A DNA stretch of 64,000 nucleotides from Viscum album (Eukaryota; Streptophyta; Magnoliopsida; Santalales; Viscaceae). A model generated the notes under the pieces. That model was given only the letters and a program-made list of their open reading frames with translations, searched no databases and had not been told where the DNA came from. Positions 10,892-23,746 of this stretch are shown here, piece by piece (positions within the stretch are counted from its first letter, which is position 1; the number at the start of each line of letters is the position of its first letter). The DNA lies in the NCBI GenBank assembly GCA_963277665.1, contig OY728158.1, positions 596,340,818 through 596,404,817 on the forward strand, written 5' to 3'. The translations under genes were made by a program, and so were the position numbers.

Positions 10892-12755
10892 TGTCAGAGT
10901 TGGTGCCCTAGAACCAACTACTCCATACATTAGATTACATGACTATTCAAATAAGTGCATATTAATATAAATATCTTATTATATAATTATTATTTTCCCA
11001 CACGACATTGATGTGATACTTTCTTATATTATCTGTCTCATTGATAATGTCATTGAACTTATCGGCTATGATGAGAACTTGGAAATTCAATGAAGATATT
11101 CTTAATAATAGTTAGCTGATTAGATAACATTATATGATAGGAAACATGGAATCTAAATAATTATACGTGAGTACTCATAAATGAATGAATTTTTCCTCAT
11201 AAATTATTTACTTAGTAATCTCTAATGTGGGAGATTATGAAAATCGATTTACCAGTAAGAATATTTCATGTTTTGTGTCATTGGATATTTCTATATGCAA
11301 GAATGTTTAATGATCCTTAGATATTATGATTATTATTAATGGATATTATGAATAAAAAACTTATATGTATTTCTTAAACCACGATGATATAGTTAATGGA
11401 TAAATTAGATACATTGGGTGCATCAAGAATGATGTGTTATTAATGAATAAGTCGTGGAAGGATTTTCCCTTCTATCTTTATAGAATTTTATATATAAAAC
11501 ATTTGATTTGAATATAACCATCAAATTAAATTCTATTTATATATTGTAAAAAAATGATTATTTCAAATATTAAATGAATTATGTATCAAGGATATAGGTT
11601 AATGACACATATGTGCAACCTGCTTGATGAGATATTATGAAAAGTGGATAATATTACACAGTAAGAGTTTATTTGTGGATGTTGATGTTCTGAAATTATT
11701 TTCATTCTCATGAGTGACTTGACCCATTTCTGGATAATTATCATGACCTTATCCAAGATCATCGAATTCTAGTGATAAATAATCCAAAAGGGACACACAA
11801 TAACTGTATCCATTGATTTTGATTAAATTATTTTTCAATCAAATTATTGGATTATTTATTATTCTCAGGACGGATGTAATTTTTTCATGTTTTATTGATC
11901 AAAAATATTCTAAAGGTAATAAATAATTATTTATTCATTAGTTAATAATTTATTTTAGTACGTGAATACTTAATAAATATTTATTATCTAGATTATGGAT
12001 ACAATATTTCATTTATTTGTTGACTGTTAAATAAATATTTATTCTATATTTTAGGAAAAAAATATTTATTTAAGTGAATAAATTTATCTATTTTTATTAA
12101 ATAAATTATATCGTGTTCGAGTGAAACATCATCGCATCTGATGAGAAATATTAATTTACATGATATTAAAATAATAATTATCATTTCAAGAGTTAGATAA
12201 AACCAAATAATAATAATAAAATTATTATTATATGGAATGAGTTTTATTATAATTATAATATTATTTATGTTCAAATACAAAATTAAATAATATTTAAAAA
12301 GAAAACATAAATATATACATATATTCTTATGTCTATTATATAGGGTTAATCGAGAATTGAGAATCATTGCACGCAACATACTTCTCTCTCAAAATCCTCC
12401 TCCTATCATCCTATCAGGAATGTTAAGAACTAGAGATATTTTTTCAAGATCTAGGAAACTAAAACTGATCAATAAGAAATATGAAAAATGATTTATTCAT
12501 TATTCTAGCACCCAAAAAACAATCGGTGTCACTTGTAGATCGAAGGAGCATGTTTAGATCAATGATAGAGGGATCCTACACTTATATTCTTATAGTGAAA
12601 CGAAGGTAATCTAGAACAAGGTTCCCAGAATGATTAGCATCTACATCAAAGAAATAACCTAAGTTGAGGTAATAATTTTCTCCATCCTAAGGAAATTAGT
12701 AAAAAATATACTATGAAATGATCCTCTTAGTGCTCTGGGATTTCACTATGTCAAT
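10892..12755 (+). repeat. Possible Copia-type LTR (solo or truncated)
   Basis: The stretch opens tgtcagagttggtgcccta followed by gaaccaac, very like the start of many plant Copia LTRs, and like 46489 here (tgttgtaatagtgggttccc then tagaaccaac). About 1.4 kb in there is tatatagggttaatcg followed by a C/T-rich tract, resembling an LTR TATA and leader. The right end is uncertain and placed where a weak primer-site-like tatt-cagg occurs. No matching second LTR or target repeat was found. The reading frames inside are chance AT-rich ones. Confidence 0.35.
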
Positions 12756-13868
12756 ATTCAGGGGGGGGAAATTTTATTAGGCATGGAATTAATGTCATTT
12801 AAAATTTAAAAAATGATACAACAGACTGATAAAATAGATATGTTTATTATCCCACCATTGCACTTCCACTACACCTAGATAATACAAGTTTCATCCAAGC
12901 TCTCACATTTTAAATTTAAAAATATTTATTTGATTTTTGATTTATTTTCACAATTGTGGTTAGATATTTCATTTTAGTTATATTCATTCTTTAATCCTAT
13001 TATTTAATTAAAATACTCTGAAATTTTAATTATCATTGTACATGATTTAATTTTCTTTAAGGTCTATGAATAGATGAAAAGAAATTATAGATTTTACTAA
13101 TAAATATTAATAACTCGGTCTGGTATGACTAGGTTACACGCTGTGTACCGAAGTATACTAGATCTGGGAATACCATGGGAGGAAAATCATTCCAAGAAGT
13201 AACTATACATGGTGAATTTGTTTCACAACATGTGTAAACTATGATAGGTCGGCACATGTCATGTTAGATTACACCACATGAAGTTTGCGTACATGTCGTG
13301 TAGTCATCATGATTTAGTGATGAAATTCACACTAACCATGTGTTTATATATATAGTCCAAATATCATGAGACTATCAACCTATAGTAAAAAAAACATACA
13401 TGATGTGTTGACAATGTACATAGTATGTTGTTCATTATATCCTATGTCCAATGAACACATCGAGTTATACAATGGGTTTCATGGACACATGAAAAGCATG
13501 ATACATGGACTGTAACTGGATTGTATAGTCATATAGTCTGAATGATGAACATGTTGAAGCCTTGTGTATGAATGCCAGGTACAATGAAATTGAGATAAAT
13601 GACTTGTAGCTCGTATGTAATTTTAGTCTAGTTTCCCAATAATGGATAGAATTAAATTACATTAAATAGGTAATTTTAAAATTAAAAACTTATTATATTT
13701 TGTAGCACCTGATGTGTTATAAAATTTAATAATGGTTTAATGAATTGTTAAATGAATAGTTGATTTACTATTGTAATCTATAATTATTGGTTCTTCCATT
13801 AATTTACCATAAATATTTTTATAATTGGTATCTCCAAGTGAATTCTGATTGGAATTATAATAAATGGG
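12756..13868. other. Unassigned DNA between possible LTR and element 2
   Basis: It starts with a run of eight G (12761-12768), odd in such AT-rich DNA. The rest has many short words such as acatgtcatg and catgtcgtg but no open frame with recognisable motifs. It would have been continuous with 36078 onward before element 2 inserted. Confidence 0.45.
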
Positions 13869-13873
13869 ATATA
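13869..13873. repeat. Left target-site duplication of element 2 (ATATA)
   Basis: ATATA precedes the LTR start and recurs at 36073-36077 after the 3' LTR. The five-base length suits Ty3/gypsy. Chance matching is possible in AT-rich DNA. Confidence 0.5.
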
Positions 13874-15287
13874 TGATACACCTGATTTCTGTATACAATT
13901 ACACATATATTATTGAAAATAAGAACATGTTTTTAGAAAATACCTACTACTTAGTGGAAAAATACTTTGATTTTCGCAATCTTGTTTATTTTCTAGTGTT
14001 TTCTAGACAAATACAAAAATCGGGATAACTTTGAAAAAAACTCCCAACTACACGGCGCATAGATACCTACATGCTTTGTGCATTCAGAATCAGACATGGA
14101 TCAGTTGGATGAGTAAATGCACTAATCGCTAGAACCGAGATGACACACCATGTGGTTCATACCTACATTCCATGTAGAAGACTATAGATGTGGTTGGTGG
14201 CGTTTTCTAGAGAGTACACATCATGTGAGGTAGATCCATATGCAGTGTACCCTCCACCAATCGGCTGTCGATGCTGGGAAAGTCAAGGGAAACAAAGCTG
14301 GCCACCTACCAGAGGAAAATTTTGACAAAAGTGCTTTGAAGAAACTACATAGATTTTACTTTTTATACACGTTTTTTACCTTTTATTTATATAAAAATAG
14401 GACTTGGCCTCCATTTTTAAGGATTCAATATTCAACATTCGAAGGTGGGAGGTTCTACTTCCCTGCTTTCGTGCTACTATTTTTTCGCTACTCCACCATT
14501 CCATCATTCTACCAAAGAATTCACATCTCATCGATGTTTTAGGAATAACCACATTAGGTATCAAGGGTTATTTTGTCATTATTTCATCAATTTGTAACTA
14601 AAAACCCAGTGTGTTGGGGCTGTGGATCATGAAAGATTGTTGTAATTTGGATTAATTGTTATATATGTGTTTGTTATGATTAATTCTTCTTATTCTTCTT
14701 TAATAATTTACTTTTATCACTGAAAATTCTCAGCTAGATGAAGGGTATATTTTTTAGGGACCCAGATGAAGAATAAAAATCAATACCTTCATGATCATTG
14801 GAAGTCTTCATCGACTCACAAATAAAATGATCTAAATAAAGAAGTGTAAAACACTGACTACTGGACCATGGAGTAAGTTTCTTCAGTTCCAGACAGAGTT
14901 TACCAAACCAAGGGAACGTTGTCACAATTGAAACCTAGAGTGTTGGGTTATTATGAACAAAAAAAAATAATAAGAAGTTCATATAACCTCCATAATCACC
15001 ATAGCCTCAACAAACTTTTTTTTTCTATCAACCACATTAGAAAACACTTGTTTTCATTACCTTTAAACGTTAATATTTACTTCAGTAATGAAAATTGTTT
15101 TCATAATAAAAAGACAAAGTCCCACTCTAAATTCATCATCCGTCAAAAAGTTAATTAAAAATGAAATCAAATTAACACACTCATCTGTTATCTGTGGATC
15201 GACCTCTCACTTAAACTATTATAGCTTAAGAGTGGGTAATATCAATTTGAGACACCGATAATATACCTACAGTGAAATGACAACCCA
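13874..15287 (+). repeat. 5' LTR of element 2 (1.41 kb)
   Basis: It aligns end to end with 34663-36072. Shared landmarks are cacatatattattgaaaata near the start, an acatg-rich region with aactacacggc, the TATA box, a long text around ctggaccatggagt, and taagagtgggtaatat near the end. It begins TGATACACC. The end at 15287 is accurate to perhaps five bases. The frames at 14240-14601 lie wholly inside this LTR and are not genes. Confidence 0.88.
14388..14400 (+). promoter_or_regulatory. TATA box of element 2 5' LTR
   Basis: The sequence tatataaaaatag lies about 515 bases into the LTR. The 3' LTR has tataaataaa at the equivalent place (35175-35184), each followed by a gactt word. Conservation between the diverged LTR copies supports a promoter. 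Confidence 0.6.
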
Positions 15288-15292
15288 AATTT

Positions 15293-15310
15293 TGGCACCG
15301 TCGTTAGGTA
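15293..15310 (+). other. Primer binding site of element 2 (tRNA-Asp type)
   Basis: The sequence tggcaccgtcgttaggta resembles tggcgccgttgccgggg, the complement of the plant tRNA-Asp 3' end used by Athila elements. It has four or five substitutions, most of them transitions. It lies five bases after the LTR end. Confidence 0.8.
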
Positions 15311-15456
15311 CTTTAGTTTGAGTGTTAAATTTAGTTTTGTTTTAATAAATTTAGTGAAAATAAAAATTAAAAAATCCAAAATATAAATTTTGCAATCCCA
15401 TTTCTATATATCTTTATTTTTCCTTTTTACACCTAGTTTTTTTGATTGTGTGTGTG

Positions 15457-17250
15457 ATGGATCACATGAGTATGAGAAAACACCCCACACAATCCAGGAG
15501 CACTAAGACATAAGACATTCTTCTGATTGACCAGTAAATAAAATAGAAATTGTTGAGACGTCGAAATGAACTGTTGGAAGAGCATAGCGAGAACTCACCA
15601 CCCATGGTGAAAATGGCGGAGGGAGAGTCGTCCAATGAAGCTGAAATGGGTCACCCATACTAGGACAAGTAGAATCCTGCTACAGGTATGCCAGAGTAGG
15701 CCCCACAAGGAGGTTTCGTGGAGTTCCTCTTAAGAAACTACTAGAGGCCACCACAACAACCCCCTCTAGAGTATGACCTGCCCCCATAGTCGCAACATAT
15801 CTTTTAGTGGTCGTACTTCACCCCTCATGAGAAGTAATATATTCCTCCTACACTCCCTCAACAGACACCTCCACACCATACTCTCATGGAGTACGACCTT
15901 CTGTCTATCCATGGCGCTAACACGGGCATCCTCTATCTGCCACTGTAGGCCTAACATTTCATGATCAATCCTTCTATCATGAAGCTGACCCAAAACACAT
16001 GTCTATTTAGTAGTCTGCCCAGTGAGGACCCAAACGCCCATCTCTCCAATTTTCTGGAGTTCAGTAACATGTTCCACTACCAAAGAGTGTCTGAAGACAC
16101 CAATCATCTTCACATCTTCACCTTATCTCTAAGGGATAAAAGGATAGACTGGATAAAAGGTTTTCCGCAGTAATCTATCCTTAGTGGGGAGGAGCTAGCT
16201 CAGACATTCCTATCAAAATATTTCCCACCCTCGAAAATGATGACATTGCGGAATGAAATACACAACTTACAACACCATGACTCGGAGTTATTGTATGAGC
16301 CATGGGATCATTTTAAAGAGATTATGTGTAAATTTCCACAAAACAAGATCCAAATTTGGATATAGGTCAAGTCCTTCTACGGGGGATTGATGACACACAC
16401 AAAATCCATGGTGGATGCTGTAGCTGGAAGAATAGTTATGAGGAAGTACCCTGAAGATTTTTTCGATCTACTGGAAGACATATCTCCTAAAAAATTCATG
16501 TGGAATTCTGAAAGGGTTACAAAAAAATGAGGTATGCACAATATCGATGTCGCTACTATTCATGCTGCGTAGTTGGACGTTGTGTCCAAAATGATCGACA
16601 TACTGAATCTGAAGAGCATGCCCGAAGTACATGCAGAAAACTATCTAGCGTGCAACGAATCTGGTGACAAACATATCATGGTAGAATCCTCAAGACTTAA
16701 AATCAGCCCTTTGACAAGTGATTTGTGCTATATTGCTCAAAACCAGGGGCTAAACCAGTACCAGTAGTACCATAACACAACCTCGCGTGATCACCAAAAC
16801 ACAAGCTGGGGCCCAAAGTAGTAGAATCCTCCACCCCAGCAACCGTCTATCTATGGTTCACCCCAGTATCAGGGTTTGTACCCGAGCCAACAGCAGCATC
16901 AGTAGGGTTGTTAGCAGCATGAAGGGTATCAAAAACCTTTACTGTATTAGCCGAGGCACCCACTGCCTCCACTAGCTGCATAAACACTTTAGTAAGAGAA
17001 CACCAAAAGGTTAGATGATCTCATAAACATGTTAATATCCACTAATGAGACCAGATTCCAGAATCATGAGGCATCCGTTCAAATCCTGGGGAACCAAATC
17101 TTCATGCTGGAAAACTAGCTTTCTAAGAGTCAGCCCAGTACACTACCAAGTAACACTGAAAAGAGCCTAAGGGAGGAGGACTATCCCACCACACTAAAGA
17201 GTGGAAAGAAGATACAGTAGAAGGAACCTGTAGAGTCAGGTGCCCATACA
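15457..17250 (+). pseudogene. gag: Degenerate Athila gag
   Basis: A candidate start is the ATG at 15457 (MDHMSMRK). The capsid core is clear: EDPNAHLSNFLEF, then LSLRDKRIDWIKGFPQ (open at 15961-16173). After a stop come LAQTFLSKYFPPSKM, LRNEIHNLQ and WDHFKEIM, then the MVDAVAGR region near 16412-16432. Farther on is FQNHEASVQILGNQI with QPSTLPSNTE and TLKSGKK at 17050-17215, the hallmark spacer before Athila protease. Athila gag lacks the classical zinc knuckle in this position. Multiple stops (for example after GFPQ, and TAG within the 16740 region) break the frame. The role would be packaging of element RNA in particles. Confidence 0.85.
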
Positions 17251-17599
17251 ACCCCTGATGACAAAAAGGTATAGTTACAGACCCATTATCATTAGAAGGG
17301 CCACCAAAAGAGGCCATATAAGGAAAAACAGTGGAGGATGTCAAACCATTCAAGCATTCTTTACCCTTCCCGGAGAGGATGAAGTAGAGAATGTTGGGCC
17401 ACCAGTTCGGAATGTTCCTAGAAGTGTTCATGAAGCTTCACATTAACATCTCATTTGTAGAGGCACTGATGCAGATGCCCACTTATGATAAATTTATGAA
17501 GGTGGTCCTCTCTAACAAAAAGAAGGTGGAGGATCTAGGAACCATTGCAATGAACATGTTATGCTCATCAGTCTTACAATACTCAATTCCTTCCAAGAT

Positions 17600-18015
17600 C
17601 CGGATCCAGGTAGCGTCACTACCCCATGCACTATTGGTCCATGTGAGTCTGGGAAGGCCCTCTGGGACTTAGGGGAAACCGCCAACCTCATGCCCTAAAG
17701 TGTTTTTAAGAAGATAGGCCTCAAAAACATGAAGCCTTCTTGAGTAGCCAATCACCTTGCTTATAGATCCAACAAATATTGCAATGGGATATTGTAGGAT
17801 GTGCTGGTAATGGTGGGAAGGCTAATCCTCCCCCACCGATTTCATCATCCTCAACATGAAGGAAGACCCGGAGGCACCATTCATTTCAGGAAGGCCTTTC
17901 TTGGCCACTAGTAATGTATTGATCGACATACACAAGGAGAAGATGATTTTTAGAGTAGAAGATGAAAGAGTCTTTTACAATTTCCTCAAAGACATCAAGA
18001 AAGCATCAATACCAT
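17600..18015 (+). pseudogene. Degenerate Athila aspartic protease
   Basis: Fragments in order: TIGPCESGKALWDLGETANLMP, with DLG at 17666-17674 standing for the DLGAS active site of Athila proteases, then KKIGLKNMKPS, DVLVMVGRLILP, FIILNMKEDPEAPF, and SGRPFLATSNVLIDIHKEK, matching the family's ILGRPFLAT box. Stops interrupt NLMP-SVF and the region near 17800, and a small frame change is needed near 17830. DLGASxNLMP with LGRPFLAT is characteristic of the Athila lineage rather than of chromoviruses. The active-site Asp is kept, but its third flanking residue is Glu instead of Ala. Confidence 0.85.
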
Positions 18016-18255
18016 AGCATGAGGGATGCTATGCAGTGATCACCATGGATGATCACTTGAGAAAAAAAGGAGATGATCTAGTTTGTTCTTCCACCTAAGA
18101 TGACATGATTTTACCGTTAAATCTAGTTAATAAAGCACCAGAGGACCTACATTTCTCTGATTGTTAGGGCGAATACTACTGGCCGTGTGCTATTATTCCC
18201 GAAATTCAAGAGCACACAGAGGTACAAACACTTTCTCCTTCGATTCTAAAGTCAC

Positions 18256-18783
18256 CTACAATAGAACTGAAGCCTCTTCCATCTTATCTGAAGTACAGAT
18301 TCTTGGGAGACCATCATACATTTCCCATCATACATAGTGAAGAATTGTCGTAGAAGCATTAGGATGTTCTTTTGTGGGTTTTGATGTTGCGGCAGCATGA
18401 TATTGGGTGGAAAATTGTAGAAATAAAGGGGATCATCCCTACCATTTGCACCCACATGGTGCTACTCAAAGAAAGAATGAAGCCATATCGGCAACCATAG
18501 GGATTCCTGACCCCCCATGAATAAATTTGTGAAGAAAGAGGTAATCATGTTTCTAGTTGCAAGCATAATATACCCCATCTCAGTTAGTTTGTGAGTGAGT
18601 CCCCTGCAAGTTGCAACCAAAACGGGGGTATCACTGAGATTTCAAATGACATGTACAAGATCATCCCCACATGCACTATCATGGGATGAAGAGTCTTTGT
18701 GGACTATAGAAATATGAATGATTCCATGATGAAGGATCATTTACCCCTTCTCTTCATGGATCAGATTCTAGAGAGACTTGCAA
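18256..18783 (+). pseudogene. Athila reverse transcriptase, N-terminal part (cut at 18783)
   Basis: It begins LKPLPSYLKYRFLGDHHTFP, the family's opening box. It then shows IGWKIVEIKGIIPTICTH, MVLLKERMKPYRQP, a damaged VVPKKGG region (NQNGGITEISNDMYKIIPT), MG-RVFVDYRNMND and KDHLPLLFMDQILERLA. The sequence stops being RT at 18783, where element 3 starts, and resumes at 29409. Stops occur at SEELS-KH and MG-RV, the latter where Trp is usual (TGG to TGA). The RT is therefore both mutated and physically split by 10.6 kb. Confidence 0.88.
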
Positions 18784-20371
18784 TGTAAGGCCCCAACCCC
18801 AGAATCCTAGAGTTAGTGAATTAATTTAATTCATTGGCATGATTACAAGGAATCAATTCCCGAAAGTACTATCAGTTTAGTAGTCTTGGAATATATATTA
18901 CATAAATAAACATTACATTACACATTAGAAAATAAAACACAACATAAATGATTTTTTGATAATTCCATTAATCCCATAGCTTAACCCTAATTATCAATCA
19001 TAAAAAAAATTCATTGAATCCCGGTAAAATAAAACAAAAGAAAGGGGTGGGCACAAATGATCAGTGAGGATAAAAATATAGAGGAAACATTCAAAAATAA
19101 GAATATAAATTTATTACAATTTATAAAACTAAAACAAAAGCCTATTAAACTTAAAATTTAACATAATATGGAAAAGATAAATCAAATAATTCCATTTACT
19201 TGTTCACAGGGATATTCTACTCGTATAATAATCACATGTAATATCAATATCTAATTTTATAATGATGGAATTCATAATGTCAGACACCATAACCACCTAA
19301 CAAGGCCTTGTGGCAATACTAAAAATATGATTCTGTCAAGGCCTTGTGACAAGACACAAGTTTGTATCATGAGACCTACTAATGCATCGAGGAGCTATAG
19401 CAGCCTCCTCCCATGACTTACTATGTCAAATGCATTCCTCATATGAAATGGTTTAAACATAACGTAAACATTACTATAAAACTAGAATATGAAATTTCAA
19501 TACTTTATCCATAAACAATGAATGGTATAAAAATAACATATCCACTATCAAACATATCATAGAACCTTAAATATAATATGGAAGATTTGAATCATAATAA
19601 CACAACTTCGAACAATAATAATATCCCGTAAAGGATGTTGACAGGGTTGAAAATGATCAGTAAAACTGTTTGAGAGAAATAATCATTTTTTCATGAAATA
19701 ATTAAAAAGTCAAATAAATAATAATGTAAGTTATTTAAAAGATTGTTTTTAATCAATTTTTCCCATACCACTTTGAAACTTTTGAAAGGAATTAACATTT
19801 TAAAACATTCATGTCCATATAAATAAATCCACAAAACCATTTTGAAAACATGGATATTAATGAGAAAGGTTTAAGAGAATAAATCGTTAAATCATTTATA
19901 ATGATGTTTTAAAAAAAATGACCCTTAAAAAATCCTTTTGAAAATCTTCATTGAAGCATGGACATGGATTTTAAATATTTCCTAGTAGATACTTATGTAA
20001 AAACACTGGATAATAAATAGATTTTGAAATTAACCCTTACCTTACACATTCCATAGTCGATGGTATGTTAACCTCATGTATAATAGTTTAAATTTTTTTA
20101 TTAAATTATACAAGAACTATATACATAAATATGATATCATATACGATCCTCTAATGTTTCTTTATTAATAATATTTTAGTAGTATCATCGTTTCGAGTGT
20201 TAACTAATCTATTTTCCATATATGTCCAGTTATGTAAGCCATGTTTGTTATGGATAGGATGTATTTTATTTATATAAATAATGATATTAAGTTATTAAAC
20301 ATTATTTTCAATCATAAACTGAAAATTATTCTTGAATGATAACTATAGGGAATGAATCTCATCGCGTTCAT

Positions 20372-20600
20372 GAAGATGGTAATCCGTATGTACGCACGAA
20401 CGAAAATATCATTATATTGATGATGCAATTGTATGTAATTGGATGGTATATCATATATATATAGAATAATTAAAATGTTATATATATTATTTACATTAGT
20501 TTTACTCATTATTATACTCATCCAAATAATTAAGTGTTTGAATAACAAACTACACCACGATGTGGAGACTCTAAGCCACACGTACGCACGTCTGGTGACT
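20372..20600 (-). repeat. Duplicated CpG-rich module in element 3 3' LTR
   Basis: Two related copies, 20372-20402 (ggtaatccgtatgtacgcac) and 20562-20600 (ctaagccacacgtacgcac), lie about 190 bases apart. The other LTR of this element keeps only one (26958-26995). Element 6 also shows two weak copies at similar spacing. Confidence 0.5.
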
Positions 20601-20932
20601 TTTTCATTCATAAGATAGATAGAATAATTAATATGGTTGTACCATTTTTATAATGACATCACAGTATATATATGATACTGGTGTTATTATTTTATAATGG
20701 AAACACCAAAGAATGATGAAGTGGAAAAAGAAAAGAACTTGATAGTGGTAATGAAATGTCTATCTTTTCTTCGGGTTCTTCCTTTTGATATGATCAAAAC
20801 GGCTCCATATGATTTCCTTCTGACCAAAGGAAGGATTCTAGGATAAAGGTAGGATGGATGGGAGGATATATGGGCAGGGTTTGGCCAGCCAATTGGCTTT
20901 GGAGGTGTGAAATTAAGAGAAGGGGAAGTACC

Positions 20933-20940
20933 CTTTTATA
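20933..20940 (-). promoter_or_regulatory. TATA box, element 3 3' LTR
   Basis: On the minus strand the sequence reads tataaaag in a ctcttataaaagggtac context. It is the same box as in element 1 (7298) and the partner LTR (27328). Confidence 0.65.
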
Positions 20941-23018
20941 AGAGAGATGAAGGTCACTAAGGAAAGCTTGAAATATTATTTTATAATAAAACCATTTTCG
21001 GTATCTAATGGACCCAAAATCATTTTTTTCATGGATAAGGTGGGTATGGGATGAAAAAAACTCATCGAATAGATTTTATACACGTTTAGGTCACCATATT
21101 AACCTTATCATATATATTTAACTGTTAGTTATATAGATTGACATTTGCCATGTCTTTTTATATTTTTATTTTATATAGTCAATAAACATACTATAACAAG
21201 CAAAAATAAACCAAATTGGTTCATTATTAATATATATAACCTTATATATGTCTTTTTGAAAAAATTTATATTTTTAGGAATATTATATCAATTAATAATA
21301 TAGTATTTGTTTTAAAAACTCAATTATATCAATTTTGACACTATTTAGTATTTGGTTTTTGTGAAAATTATAATTGCATGATTACTTAGAAAAAAAATTA
21401 TTTAATCACCCCAAACATATCATATTAACCTATAAAATTATTTTAATTCATCAAAAGTATCAAATTGCATTTATTTGGAAATTTCTAATATCAAATAGTT
21501 TAACATTTCATTAATAAGGTAATTACTGCATCATCATTGTGTCATAAATAAATTAAATTATTTAATTTCTAAAAAGTATAAATAAAATAAAATCATGTGG
21601 TAAATATTTTTATATTTCAAATTAATATTTATTGTCAAATTTGTAATTTTTTTTAACCCTATATTAAAAATTCTTTAGTTTTTAAACATTGAATTTATCT
21701 CTTTTAACTATTCATTAAAAATAATAATAATAAATGTCTAATCTAATCCAAGTTTACCAAAGGGGATCATATTTTATTCATAAGGTTTTCTTTGGTCGAA
21801 TCACACTTATCCAATATAATTATGGCATGTCTTAGGGTAATTATGATATCATTTTTACCCTTAATTACCCTATTTTCATTTAATTGTGGTAAATAAAAGT
21901 CAAAAGTTACTATTCACAAAAAAATATTTTCATCTTATTGAACTGAGTTTTACTTACTGATATAAACTATGTCTCTCATATATTTGAAATTCAACTCACA
22001 GAAGAGGAAAAATTATGTTTTATGCAAATTCACAAATGCTCCTAGAAGGTCGGTAAAAGACGGTAAAACGTTCAATAAAAATTTATACATCTAATTTTAT
22101 TATAAAATGAATCCAATGAATTACATTGAACATATATAGATATTATATATAAATTTTTACTTAAAATAAATTGAAATAACATAAAAAATTATTTAAATAA
22201 AATTTCGGGTTTAAACAATAATGCAATGTTTTTCACTATTCAAAAAAATTTAATGTTTTTCAGAAAAATACAAAAAATTAACCCTTTGATAAGTTTTTTA
22301 TTTCAAATTCAAAAATAAATTATATTTTACAAATTTCAAAACATATAAGTTTAATTAATTATTTTAAAATTAATTCCCGTTTTCAAAACCAAAAAGCGGG
22401 TTTTTAAAAAGTAAAAACTATCAAAATATCGACATGTGTTTATGTCATATTTAAATGTAAAATTACTTATAATGACCTACATTGTGTTGTATGATAAAAA
22501 TATAATATAATTATACTTCAAAACAATCTTAATTCTCAATTTGACACTATAGATTATTTTGATTAAAAAAGTTGTTTTCAATTAAAAAATAGTATTTTTC
22601 ACTATTCATCAAAATATGAAAGTTATCAGAAAAGTAACAAAAAATGATCCAAAGTTAATTCTTATGTCACTCTACTAAAGAAGAATTTTATTTCCTTAAA
22701 TTTAATATAAATAAGTGTCCAATATTGGTTTTAAAAAGGTGTTCTCCATTAAAAGGCGGTAAAATTGCATTCTTTGAAAAATACTTCTTTTATCTAAAAA
22801 AATGAGTTCATTAATATATTTTGTCTAAGAATAAAATAATATAGATGTTAAAATTATATTGAGTATATAAGATTCAAAAGGTAGTTAATATTATTCCTAA
22901 ATTCTTTTTTAATGGCATGTTTGGTAAGTTGTTGTGCGCTAAAACTTGGTGTTGCATATATGGTAAGCTATTGAATTACTTTAATGAGATAACATACTAA
23001 AAATTCTCGGGGTATTAA

Positions 23019-23033
23019 ATTCTACCCTCTTTC
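23019..23033 (-). other. Polypurine tract of element 3
   Basis: On the minus strand this reads gaaagagggtagaat directly before the LTR start. Its placement between the interior and the 3' LTR fits plus-strand priming. Confidence 0.6.
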
Positions 23034-23570
23034 AATAAATTATTTCCTCACAATTTGAAATTGTTAATTGAAAATAAAAGGTTAAAAATATAAAAATACC
23101 TTTGTGGAAAACCCACATTAGAAATTGGTTTCATAAAATTTATCATAATACGGGGGAAAGGGAAATAAAAAAGTCACCATCAAATTATGATCTCTATTAA
23201 TAGAAAATTGGTAGAAATTAGAGACACATAATTGGAGGAAAAATGATAAAATTTATTGGGAGTGATTGAGGTCATCAATCATAAACAATTGTACAATTGA
23301 GAGCCTCAAATTCATCGATCTATGATGATTTAAAATATCATCAAATAAACAAACCATAAGGTATTTTCATAACACATTTTTTCTTTTAAGAACTCTTCCC
23401 TAAAGTTTAGGAATCAATTTATTCAATGTTTAAGAGAAACTAATAGATACTTGATATGTAGAGTTTCATCCTTCAACTAATTCCTACAACAAATTCATCT
23501 ATCACTCTAAAAGATAATATAATTCCAAAATATTCTATTTATCCTAATCATAAGGGATTCTAAAAATAAT

Positions 23571-23746
23571 GAATTTAAAATTCATTTTTCATAATATTTT
23601 AAAAAATATATATAAACCAGGACATCAAGTAGGCCAGTGGTAGGTGATGCACCCTTTTTCGCCCTTCTGTTGTGAGTTAATGTCTTGCGGCCTTGCTAGA
23701 CACGATGGGATGTCACCCGACCGACAGGTTGTCCTTTTTATGACAA
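23571..23746 (+). mobile_element. Possible SINE-like insertion in element 3 interior
   Basis: A more GC-rich segment starting near ccaggacatcaag has gccagtggtaggtgatgc, an A-box-like word, and ends near gacaggttgtcctttt. The 12-base word tctaaaaataat occurs just before (23559-23570) and just after (23747-23758), a candidate target duplication. The leftmost 45 bases inside the repeat are AT-rich and do not look like a SINE head, and the B box is poor. The identity is uncertain. Confidence 0.35.

Larger units (their letters stand above)
18784..23018 (-). repeat. 3' LTR of element 3 (4.24 kb)
   Basis: It begins on the plus strand with tgtaaggccccaacccc, the reverse complement of an LTR end like element 1's. 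It runs to the ctcggggtatta junction at 23018. It matches 25392-29408 throughout. It is about 220 bases longer, mainly because it retains about 200 bases around 20205-20425 that the other copy lacks. The first 102 bases differ at about 18 positions from the partner. Confidence 0.88.

Noticed and set aside
12044..12379. 111-codon minus-strand frame rich in Ile, Asn and Tyr
   Set aside because: Composition is what AT-rich non-coding DNA gives; it lies in the possible Copia LTR and has no domain.
14240..14601. Open frames of 65-100 codons in the 5' part of element 2
   Set aside because: They fall within the LTR; the 3' LTR does not keep the same frames.
20312..20611. 99-codon minus-strand frame
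   Set aside because: It lies inside the LTR of element 3 and is not preserved in the partner LTR, which has a deletion there.
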